5,965 bases of DNA from NCBI GenBank assembly GCA_018896395.1, contig JAHIMN010000272.1, forward strand, positions 1 through 5,965. The letters are read 5' to 3'. The translations under genes were made by a program, and so were the position numbers. This DNA comes from Verrucomicrobiota bacterium. Its GTDB lineage: Bacteria > Verrucomicrobiota > Kiritimatiellia > JAAZAB01. Below, one piece after another: positions 1-5,480 of the stretch (its first letter is position 1; every line of letters begins with the position of its first letter). The notes beneath the pieces were generated by a model that was not told the DNA's origin, did no database searches, and saw nothing but the letters and a program-made list of their open reading frames with translations.

Positions 1-30
1 AAAATAGCAAAACTTCCCCGTCTCTGCCGA

Positions 31-61
31 TATTCGCGTCTATTTGCGTTCATTCGCGGTT
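31..61. repeat. Degenerate 10-bp tandem repeat, three units
   Basis: Three consecutive decamers, TATTCGCGTC, TATTTGCGTT and CATTCGCGGT, fit the consensus YATYYGCGKY. They are followed by TAAAA. They lie just beyond the stop codon of the 438-residue gene, outside any coding sequence. From memory, similar decamer runs (of the type ATCTGCGTTCATCTGCGGTT) are scattered in intergenic DNA of many environmental bacteria, including PVC and deltaproteobacterial genomes. No function is visible here, and no T-tract hairpin accompanies the repeat, so it is not an obvious terminator. Confidence 0.6.
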
Positions 62-75
62 AAAATTCTTGTTTT

Positions 76-1392
76 TCATCTCTTTTTTCCTAACCTCGGA
101 TCAACCACAACTATATGCGGGTAATTGTATTTTTCGCTTTTTAATCCGGATACTGCGCACAAAAACACCGTTTTTGCGCCGGTGACCACCGCAGAAAACG
201 CCCGCGGAGGATTACCTGCTTTCAGGGCAGTTGAAAAAACTTTTTTCATTCCCGGACCGTAGTCAAGCTCGCCGGACACGCGGCGGTTGTAACGCTTGTC
301 AACTCCGATGAAAAATTCAACTTCCATATCGGGCGTCTGATCGTGACGATATCTGCTGGACAGCCCTACGGCGCCCTCCAGACGGTCAAAGACGCCCGGT
401 TCAAGCAGATATCGTACGCTTACAAACGAGGTCATGCCGAAGCCTTCAACGCGCCGTTCGTTGCCATTGCCGCAATCAATATACAACGCAACCTTTTTTC
501 CTTTGACAACGTTATGCCCTTTCATTATATGGCCGTACTTGCCGCCGGGATGATGATAATGTCCCTCGGCTTCAACAAGCCGGAAACTTTTCAATTTTTC
601 GGCTTCTTCCTTCTTGACGCGATTCAGACCCAAGGCCAATGTGCTGTGGAATAATGATGCAACTTGGAATACGGCGCTTTGCATCAATGGTCTGGCCAGC
701 TTGTTCATCGTTTTACGATCACCTGCCCGACAGGCCTCAAGCATGGAAAAAAAAGACCTTTTTGCCGTTACGAGATTTTTCTCGCTTATCATTCCCAGTC
801 GGAAAATCAATTCCGATTCGCTTTCGCCCAGCAATGCGGGCTGTTCCGTCTCCAATTCAGGTTCACATCCGTCTATCAGGCTGTGATAATGCAGATGATT
901 CTTTCCCTCGGTAGAAAAATCGTAAAACATTGCGTTAGGGAAAATATGACCGAGCGCAGATCCATCCTGAATAAAATGCGCCAGCAATCCGCCCCATAAA
1001 GCCGCTTCTTCCATCCGGTGGCTGTGGATGCTTGCCACGAGCCTGGGCACGAATTGTCTTAATATCCTGCGCGTGCTCTCGGCATCGGCACAGTGTTCGC
1101 TGGTCATGCACATGTTCATGTCGCAATCCGCATATCCGTGCGGTACGGGGCGTTCATCGGAGAGCATATACTCCGGCGTTTTCAAAAAGTTGCACTTCCG
1201 CCAACCCATTAAATCAAGAAACAATGAGTAATACCCCGTTTTTTCCATTACGTTTTTCGGTTGAGGGAGGTTCCTGATAAATTCAGGCGCTTCGTCCGGT
1301 ATTGCCGTGGACAAATCCCACAAATCCTGATCTTCTTTTGAGAGAGACTTCCATGACAGTTCCCCCATTACTTTATGCATTTCGCCCGGCAT
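76..1392 (-). CDS. Putative zinc hydrolase (phospholipase C / S1-P1 nuclease-like) with C-terminal NPCBM-like domain
   Basis: I do not recognise this 438-residue protein by name. Residues 139-149 read HFIQDGSALGH, an H-x3-D-x5-H pattern. It is followed by HLHYHSLID with H170 and D174 (H-x3-D). Bacillus phospholipase C (H118, D122, H128, H142, E146) and P1 nuclease space their zinc ligands in almost the same way. Other candidate ligands are D89, D91, H123 and H125. The middle (about 180-270) is helical and charged. Residues about 300-434 look like a beta-rich NPCBM-type module: it contains GFGM, then ...DMEVEFFIGVDKRYN..., and ends in VVVDPRL. No signal peptide or membrane segment is visible, so it is probably cytosolic, which is unusual for this fold family. 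The start is supported by AGGAGG at 1399-1404, six bases before ATG. The gene follows the glmM remnant by 27 bp on the same strand. It looks more A/T-rich than its neighbours. The hydrolase call is inference from motif spacing; substrate unknown. Confidence 0.6.
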   Translation of the reverse strand: MPGEMHKVMGELSWKSLSKEDQDLWDLSTAIPDEAPEFIRNLPQPKNVMEKTGYYSLFLDLMGWRKCNFLKTPEYMLSDERPVPHGYADCDMNMCMTSEHCADAESTRRILRQFVPRLVASIHSHRMEEAALWGGLLAHFIQDGSALGHIFPNAMFYDFSTEGKNHLHYHSLIDGCEPELETEQPALLGESESELIFRLGMISEKNLVTAKRSFFSMLEACRAGDRKTMNKLARPLMQSAVFQVASLFHSTLALGLNRVKKEEAEKLKSFRLVEAEGHYHHPGGKYGHIMKGHNVVKGKKVALYIDCGNGNERRVEGFGMTSFVSVRYLLEPGVFDRLEGAVGLSSRYRHDQTPDMEVEFFIGVDKRYNRRVSGELDYGPGMKKVFSTALKAGNPPRAFSAVVTGAKTVFLCAVSGLKSEKYNYPHIVVVDPRLGKKR

Positions 1393-1398
1393 TTAAAA

Positions 1399-1404
1399 CC
1401 TCCT
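1399..1404 (-). promoter_or_regulatory. Shine-Dalgarno site of the 438-residue gene
   Basis: On the minus strand AGGAGG stands six bases upstream of the ATG at 1392. It lies inside the 27-bp gap after the glmM stop codon. This fixes the start of the downstream gene and suggests it was, or is, translated from a transcript that also carries the glmM tail. Confidence 0.8.
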
Positions 1405-1419
1405 GCTTTAAAATATTCG

Positions 1420-1542
1420 TCAGGCAAGATTATTACGCACAATTTCGGCCAGTGAATTGGCGATACGGTCCGTGGCCGTTTGATCCATGCTTTCAACCAT
1501 GACACGGCAAATTGGCTGAGTGCCGGAATAGCGCGCCAGCTG
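1420..1542 (-). pseudogene. glmM: C-terminal remnant of phosphoglucosamine mutase
   Basis: Reading the minus strand from 1542 to the TGA at 1420 gives QLARYSGTQPICRVMVE, then SMDQTATDRIANSLAEIVRN and NLA, about 40 residues. This is the characteristic end of GlmM-type phosphohexomutases: the phosphate-binding R-x-SGT-(E/Q)-P loop followed by (I/C)RVMVE and the terminal helix. GlmM converts glucosamine-6-phosphate to glucosamine-1-phosphate for UDP-GlcNAc synthesis; the full enzyme is about 450 residues. Here the catalytic serine, metal-binding and sugar-binding domains are absent, because sequence upstream of QLARYSG is tRNA-Gly. The fragment cannot be an active mutase. The retained reading frame is undamaged, so the truncation may be recent. 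An ATG at 1554-1552, inside the tRNA D-loop, is in frame and would give a 44-residue peptide. It has no visible Shine-Dalgarno site. Confidence 0.82.
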
Positions 1543-1568
1543 GGGCTCTACCATTGAGCTACACCCGC
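1539..1568 (-). pseudogene. Truncated tRNA-Gly(GCC-type), 5' half only
   Basis: Read on the minus strand from 1568, the 30 bases give acceptor strand GCGGGTG, linker TA, D arm GCTC / AATGGTA / GAGC, base 26 C, and the 5' anticodon stem CCAGC. Every element matches the common bacterial tRNA-Gly with anticodon GCC, which would continue CTTCCAA-GCTGG and end in a CACCCGC acceptor strand. Here the sequence changes at the end of the stem into glmM coding sequence (TGGCGCGC...). No anticodon loop, T arm or 3' acceptor strand follows, and I find no matching 3' half elsewhere in the window. It is therefore a broken tRNA gene. The functional identity (Gly) is inferred from the 5' half, because the anticodon itself is missing. 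Confidence 0.85.
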
Positions 1569-1624
1569 TTACGTCAAGGCAAGTCAGCGTGGCACGAGCG
1601 CTTATCCTTTAAACAGACTCAGTT

Positions 1625-1652
1625 AATCTACCTGGATTCGATCCCCAGTCAA
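1625..1652 (-). promoter_or_regulatory. Possible promoter upstream of the tRNA-Gly fragment
   Basis: On the minus strand TTGACT (1652-1647) is followed after 16 bases by TAGATT (1630-1625). This would start transcription near 1618, about 50 bases before the tRNA 5' end. It is a reasonable sigma70-like match in the right place for a tRNA promoter, and would now transcribe the tRNA fragment, the glmM tail and the 438-residue gene. It is weak evidence on its own. Confidence 0.3.
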
Positions 1653-1722
1653 GCAGATGTGCAAATCCTGCCGTGCAAATTGCTCCCTATGCAAACGTGA
1701 ATGCTGAAGGAAAATCAAGACG

Positions 1723-2493
1723 TCACACTTCAACAATCAGCCCGTCGTAAGGAATCTCAATGCCGGCGGGCAGGGCTTGGGCAGTGGTTTCGTAGTCCAG
1801 GTCGTGGGTCATGTGGGTGATGAACGAGCGGCGGGCGCTCAGGCGCTTAAGTTCGGCCACGCTCTGATCCAACGTAAAATGGGTGGGGTGGGGCTTGCGT
1901 CGCAAGCCATCCAGAATCAGGCAATCCAGGCCGCGCAGGCGTTGAGCCACGGCCGCGCTCAACCGGTGACAATCGGGTACGTAGCCAAGTGTCCGCCCAT
2001 CCGCTTCCAGCCGATACCCGTAGGTTTCAATCCCGGCATGTTCCACCGGCAAGGGTTCAATGCGCACCGGGCCGATCGCAAAAGGGGCCGCCACCGCCTG
2101 GAAATCCACGCGCGGACAGGAGAGCCCCGGCTGGGCCACCTGATGCACGTATGGAAAAAAATGGTTCATGGCCGCCATCGTGGCGGGGGAGCCATAGACC
2201 GGGATGACGGTATCCTGAACTTCATTGAACCGGCGGATATCGTCGAAACCGAAGACATGGTCGGCATGGGCGTGGGTAATGAGCACGGCATCCACCCGGC
2301 GCATGCCAAAGGTCAGCACCTGGTCGCGGAAATCCGGCGGGGTATCAATGATAATATGTTGGCCGGTGGCCTGTATGTAGATACTGGCCCGCCGGCGCTT
2401 GTTGTGCGGATCATGGGACCGGCAGACTGCACACAGGCATCCGATGACGGGCACACCGCTCGAAGTGCCTGTGCCAAGAAAAGTAAGTTTCAT
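1723..2493 (-). CDS. PhnP-like metallo-beta-lactamase-fold phosphodiesterase
   Basis: A complete 256-residue protein of the MBL superfamily, PhnP/COG1235 type. It opens with MKLTFLGTGTSSGVPVIGC, the usual first strand of this group. C19, C21 and C24 match the cysteine cluster that holds the extra structural zinc in E. coli PhnP. Residues 74-79 are the metal motif HAHADH. Further expected ligands are H152, D174 (YVPDC) and H230 in the HMTHD segment at 227-231. PhnP hydrolyses 5-phosphoribosyl 1,2-cyclic phosphate in phosphonate use. Many homologues sit outside phn operons, as here, and act on other or unknown cyclic phosphodiesters, so the substrate is open. It is cytosolic, with no signal peptide. 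The length is normal for the family. The start is fixed mainly by the conserved first strand; only a weak AAGG lies directly before the ATG. It is divergent from hppA, with 476 bp between. The next gene on its strand is the tRNA-Gly fragment. Confidence 0.9.
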   Translation of the reverse strand: MKLTFLGTGTSSGVPVIGCLCAVCRSHDPHNKRRRASIYIQATGQHIIIDTPPDFRDQVLTFGMRRVDAVLITHAHADHVFGFDDIRRFNEVQDTVIPVYGSPATMAAMNHFFPYVHQVAQPGLSCPRVDFQAVAAPFAIGPVRIEPLPVEHAGIETYGYRLEADGRTLGYVPDCHRLSAAVAQRLRGLDCLILDGLRRKPHPTHFTLDQSVAELKRLSARRSFITHMTHDLDYETTAQALPAGIEIPYDGLIVEV

Positions 2494-2616
2494 CCTTATT
2501 AGCCAGTAGCAAGTGCAACGCTAACTGGTCGAGCTATGCCTTCTGTGGACATCGATTTGTTTGACTCGTCTGGCAAGGCCGCCGAGCGAGATAGATAAAA
2601 TGTAAAATGTGGCAGG

Positions 2617-2758
2617 GCGGGCGTTTGGATGCAAGTTAAAAAAAATGCTGCCGGCCGCACGTCTCAGCAGCCTCGCTATCTTCTTCAATCCCGTAGCCCT
2701 CTTGACAGCATTCATATATGGGCCTACACTCTTTCTCAGTCACGTGTCTGTATGCCAT
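2617..2758 (-). pseudogene. Frameshifted remnant of IS30-family transposase N-terminus (HTH)
   Basis: From ATG at 2758 the minus strand reads MAYRHVTEKECRPIYECCQE, then GYGI. If one base near 2686 is skipped it continues KKIARLLRRAAGSIFFNL and HPNAR. Joined, this follows the N-terminal helix-turn-helix of IS30-family transposases (pattern YRHLT-x2-ER-x2-I...G-x5-IA-x2-LGR-x3-SISREL-xRN): the YRH-x-T start, the I and G positions, IA-x2-L-x-R, the S-I pair and the final L-x-x-N are all present. The unshifted frame stops at an eight-T run, and homology fades after about 2617, so the DDE catalytic core is absent. It is a dead fragment of a mobile element. The assignment rests on motif recognition over about 47 residues. 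An alternative is a short stand-alone HTH protein of the same fold, also broken. Confidence 0.65.
2702..2730 (+). promoter_or_regulatory. Possible sigma70-type promoter for hppA
   Basis: A perfect TTGACA at 2702-2707 is followed after exactly 17 bases by TACACT at 2725-2730, which matches TATAAT at four of six positions. Transcription would begin near 2737 and give hppA a 5' leader of about 230 nt containing both palindromic repeats. The site lies antisense within the IS30 transposase remnant, so chance similarity cannot be excluded. Confidence 0.4.
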
Positions 2759-2781
2759 GTGTCTCTGCTCGTGTTTGTCCA

Positions 2782-2804
2782 GCCTTAGGCGGATCCGCCT
2801 ATGG
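2782..2804 (+). repeat. Palindromic intergenic repeat, left copy
   Basis: The copy reads GCCTTAGGCGGATCC followed by GCCTATGG. Its core AGGCGGATCCGCCT is a perfect 14-bp palindrome, and a near-identical copy in opposite orientation lies at 2880-2906. It would form a hairpin in the hppA leader. Confidence 0.75.
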
Positions 2805-2879
2805 CGAAAAGTCCACGAAGAGCATGGCACGGCACGCGACTTTTTTTTAGCCACGCTTTCATGCCGAAGGCAGATTCCT

Positions 2880-2906
2880 CCATAGGCGGACAAGCTCGCC
2901 TAAGGC
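2880..2906 (-). repeat. Palindromic intergenic repeat, right copy (inverted)
   Basis: The reverse complement of the copy at 2782-2804 is reproduced here as CCATAGGCGGA, then CGCCTAAGGC, with CAAGCT replacing TC in the loop. The copy has its own hairpin (AGGCG / CGCCT). The two copies enclose 75 bp with no gene, which looks like a short REP- or MITE-type unit. No target-site duplication was recognised. Confidence 0.75.
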
Positions 2907-2956
2907 GGAAACCGACAGCAAGATGTTGCACTTGTTTATGGAATGTGCGTACCACT

Positions 2957-2964
2957 AAAGGAGG
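2957..2964 (+). promoter_or_regulatory. Shine-Dalgarno site deciding the hppA start
   Basis: AAAGGAGG stands five bases before the ATG at 2970. The in-frame ATG nine codons further upstream (2943) would overlap this site and has no ribosome-binding sequence. The next ATG pair, at 3069/3072, has only a weak purine run. The start at 2970 is therefore the best supported. Confidence 0.8.
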
Positions 2965-2969
2965 ATGTT

Positions 2970-5348
2970 ATGTCGTTTGCCTGTGCTTGCGCGTCGTCGA
3001 AAGGTTCGTTGGTCCGTTCCAATCCGCAGGTTCGGTCGTTAGGTCAAAAGGGAATCGCGATAAAAAGAATGATGAGTGGAATGCTCGGGGTGTGCGCCTG
3101 GTTGCTGGGCGCGGGATTGGCCGGCGCCGCTGAAACCGCGGAGCGGGCGGTCGTCCGCGCGCCGCTTCCCGCCATCTGGTGGCTGGCGCCCGTGGGGGCG
3201 TTGTTGGCCCTGGCAGCGGCGGCGGTCTTCTATATCTGGATGAAGAAGCAATCCGAAGGCGATGCGACTCAAGCCAAAATTGCCGCGGCGGTCCGTTCGG
3301 GTGCGCGCACCTATCTCAAACAGCAATACAAAGTGGTGGCGATCGTTTTCGTCGTGGTCTTTGCCTTGCTCCTCCTGATGGCGATGGTGTTCAAGACGCT
3401 ATCGCCTTTTGCGCCGTTTGCGTTTCTGACGGGCGGGATTATTTCGGCGTTGACCGGTTTTCTCGGCATGAAAACGGCCACCTACGCCAACAGCCGCACC
3501 GCCCATGCCGCCAAGAACTCCCTGAACGCCGGCCTGCGGCTGGCCTTCCGCAGTGGCGCCGTCATGGGCTTGAACGTGGTGGGCTTCGGCCTGCTGGCGA
3601 TCTCCGGCTGGTTCTACGGCCTCTACACCCAGACGAATCTGAGTATTGTGTCGCTGACGACCGTGTTGCTGGCCTATAGTTTGGGCGCCAGCCTCCAGGC
3701 GTTGTTTGCGCGCGTCGGCGGCGGTATTTTCACCAAGGCTGCCGATGTCGGCGCGGACCTGGTCGGCAAAGTCGAGGCGGGCATCCCCGAGGACGACCCG
3801 CGCAATCCGGCGACGATTGCCGACAACGTGGGCGACAATGTCGGCGATGTGGCCGGCATGGGCGCGGACCTGTACGAGTCTTTTTGCGGCGCGATCCTGG
3901 CGGCTTCCGTGCTGGGGGCTTCGGCCTTTGTGGTCGAGTCCGCCGACAAGGCCTTGAAGGCGGCCGTATTGCCGATGGTCATTGCCGGTCTGGGCGCCGT
4001 CTTGAGCATCCTGGGCATCCTGGTCGTGCGCACCAGGGAAAATGTCTCGCAGAAAGCCTTGCTGAAAGCGCTGGGCCGGGGCATCAATCTCAGTTCGGTG
4101 CTGATTGTGATTGTTTCGTTTTTTGCGGTCAGGTGGCTCTTGCCCGACCAAATGGGACTGTTTGGGGCGATTATCAGCGGGTTGGCCTCGGGCTTGGTGA
4201 TCGCGAAGGCGACCGAGTATTACACTTCCGCGGAATACGGGCCGACAAAATTCATCGCCGGCCAGGCAAAAACGGGACCGGGCACCGTGATTATCGGCGG
4301 CTTGGCCATCGGCTTCATTTCGACATGGATTCCCGTGCTGGCCGTTTGCCTGGGAATTATGATCGCGTTTGGAGTTGCGGGCGGCTTTACGAATCTGGAA
4401 TGGGGCCTTTACGGCATCGGTCTCGCGGCCGTCGGGATGCTGTCCACCCTGGGAATTACGCTGGCCACGGATGCCTATGGCCCGATCGCCGACAATGCCG
4501 GCGGCAATGCCGAGATGAGCCATCAGCCGCCTTTCGTGCGCGAGCGCACGGACGCCTTGGATGCCCTGGGCAACACGACCGCTGCCACGGGCAAGGGCTT
4601 TGCGATCGGCTCGGCGGCCTTGACGGCGCTGGCCCTGCTGGGGGCCTACATGTCGGAAGTCCGCGTGAGTATGGTCCGCCTGATAGGCAACGTGGATACC
4701 GCCGCGGCGCACAAGATCATGACCGAACCGCTGGTGGACTTTGTGAAGCAGTTTGACATCTCGTTGCTGAATCCCGCCGTGCTTTCGGGCATGTTCATCG
4801 GAGCGATGCTGGTCTGCGTGTTCTGCGCCTTGACCATGCTGGCGGTGGGCCGCACGGCGGCCAAAATGGTCGAGGAAGTGCGGCGTCAATTCCGCGAAAT
4901 CGTCGGGATCATGGACGGCAAAAACGAGCCGGATTACGCGGCCTGCGTGGCGATCAGCACCCGCGGCGCGCAACAGGCCATGGTGTTGCCGAGTGTGCTG
5001 GCGGTAATGGTGCCTGTGGTGATCGGGTTGGTGCTGGGGGTGCCCGGCGTGATGGGCCTGCTGGCCGGCGGATTGAGCACCGGGTTCCTGGTTGCCGTGA
5101 TGATGGCCAACGCGGGCGGCGCCTGGGACAACGCCAAGAAGTTCATTGAAGGCGGCAATTTGGGCGGCAAAGGCAGTGATGCGCATCGGGCGGCCGTGGT
5201 TGGCGACACCGTTGGCGACCCCTTCAAGGACACCTCGGGCCCGTCGTTGAACATTCTCATCAAGCTGATGAGCATCGTGAGCGTGGTCGTGGCCGGTATG
5301 GTGGTGAAGTTCTCGCCGCTCATCGCGCACCTGCTGGGCATGAAATAG
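2970..5348 (+). CDS. hppA: Membrane-bound ion-pumping pyrophosphatase (K+-dependent type)
   Basis: This 792-residue integral membrane protein couples hydrolysis of pyrophosphate to export of H+ and/or Na+. It has about 16 membrane segments plus a hydrophobic N-terminal stretch (residues 34-54) that resembles a signal peptide ending in GAA. Active-site motifs are intact: VEAGIPEDDPRNP (about 268-280), DNVGDNVGD (285-293), TDAYGPIADNAGGNAEM (500-516) and VGDTVGDPFKDTSGPSLN (744-761). The segment GNTTAATG (534-541) carries Ala538 and Gly541; K+-independent enzymes have Lys and Thr there, so K+ dependence is expected. E303 in DLYESF is the candidate gating glutamate. The K+-dependent class includes Na+, H+ and dual pumps, so the ion is uncertain. 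The length is slightly above the bacterial norm (about 670-770) because of the N-terminus. It stands alone, probably with its own promoter, and converges on the radical SAM gene. Confidence 0.97.
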   Translation: MSFACACASSKGSLVRSNPQVRSLGQKGIAIKRMMSGMLGVCAWLLGAGLAGAAETAERAVVRAPLPAIWWLAPVGALLALAAAAVFYIWMKKQSEGDATQAKIAAAVRSGARTYLKQQYKVVAIVFVVVFALLLLMAMVFKTLSPFAPFAFLTGGIISALTGFLGMKTATYANSRTAHAAKNSLNAGLRLAFRSGAVMGLNVVGFGLLAISGWFYGLYTQTNLSIVSLTTVLLAYSLGASLQALFARVGGGIFTKAADVGADLVGKVEAGIPEDDPRNPATIADNVGDNVGDVAGMGADLYESFCGAILAASVLGASAFVVESADKALKAAVLPMVIAGLGAVLSILGILVVRTRENVSQKALLKALGRGINLSSVLIVIVSFFAVRWLLPDQMGLFGAIISGLASGLVIAKATEYYTSAEYGPTKFIAGQAKTGPGTVIIGGLAIGFISTWIPVLAVCLGIMIAFGVAGGFTNLEWGLYGIGLAAVGMLSTLGITLATDAYGPIADNAGGNAEMSHQPPFVRERTDALDALGNTTAATGKGFAIGSAALTALALLGAYMSEVRVSMVRLIGNVDTAAAHKIMTEPLVDFVKQFDISLLNPAVLSGMFIGAMLVCVFCALTMLAVGRTAAKMVEEVRRQFREIVGIMDGKNEPDYAACVAISTRGAQQAMVLPSVLAVMVPVVIGLVLGVPGVMGLLAGGLSTGFLVAVMMANAGGAWDNAKKFIEGGNLGGKGSDAHRAAVVGDTVGDPFKDTSGPSLNILIKLMSIVSVVVAGMVVKFSPLIAHLLGMK

Positions 5349-5480
5349 GCATGCGGGTAACTACTCAGCGAATGACAGCGGGCGGAAAGCTGTCCCTGCC
5401 GTGGCAGCAGGAACCGGAAACGTAAGCGGCTCCGTGGACTATGCATTTCTCGACGTGTGGCTCAAACATCGTCCAGCCCC
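5349..5480. other. Convergent intergenic region with two hairpins
   Basis: The 132 bp between the hppA stop and the stop of the opposing gene contain two adjacent inverted repeats: GACAGC/GCTGTC (5374-5379 and 5389-5394) and CCTGC/GCAGG (5395-5399 and 5407-5411). Neither is followed by a T run on either strand, so they are not clear intrinsic terminators. They may mark the transcript end or slow 3' decay. No gene is visible here. Confidence 0.4.

Larger units (their letters stand above)
2494..2969. other. Divergent intergenic region with mobile debris
   Basis: This 476-bp gap separates the minus-strand phosphodiesterase from hppA. It contains the IS30 transposase remnant (2617-2758), a possible rightward promoter (2702-2730), a pair of inverted palindromic repeats (2782-2804 and 2880-2906), an eight-T run (2841-2848) and the hppA Shine-Dalgarno site. 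The short open frames crossing it run through the repeats or the frameshifted remnant, and none has a convincing start. No riboswitch family is recognisable in the 5' leader of hppA. Confidence 0.6.

Noticed and set aside
1632..1648. T-arm-like CTGGATTCGATCCCCAG on the plus strand, suggesting a second tRNA
   Set aside because: The stem has a mismatch. No matching acceptor strand, D arm or anticodon stem lies at the proper distance upstream, so no tRNA can be built.
1777..2502. 241-codon plus-strand frame
   Set aside because: It is antisense to the PhnP-like gene, which carries all family motifs; the plus-strand translation has none.
2841..2848. Eight-T run as an intrinsic terminator
   Set aside because: No stable GC-rich stem immediately precedes it. 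It lies between the two palindromic repeats rather than after one.
2636..2893. 85-codon minus-strand frame across the spacer as an intact gene
   Set aside because: Its upstream part runs through the palindromic repeats. Its only meaningful part is the IS30-like start at 2758, and it ends after a frameshift, so it is reported as a pseudogene.
2737..2969. Riboswitch in the hppA leader
   Set aside because: The length would allow one, but the leader is made up of transposase remnant and palindromic repeats, and no known aptamer core is recognisable.
3884..4756. 290-codon plus-strand frame inside hppA
   Set aside because: It is an out-of-frame shadow of hppA, rich in Arg and Gly, with no ribosome site.
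3399..5330. 643-codon open frame antisense to hppA
   Set aside because: It is a shadow of the G/C-rich hppA codons. The translation is low-complexity (His, Gln, Arg, Gly) and resembles no protein, while hppA on the other strand is unambiguous.
5374..5411. Rho-independent terminator for hppA
   Set aside because: Two hairpins are present, but no T run follows on either strand.
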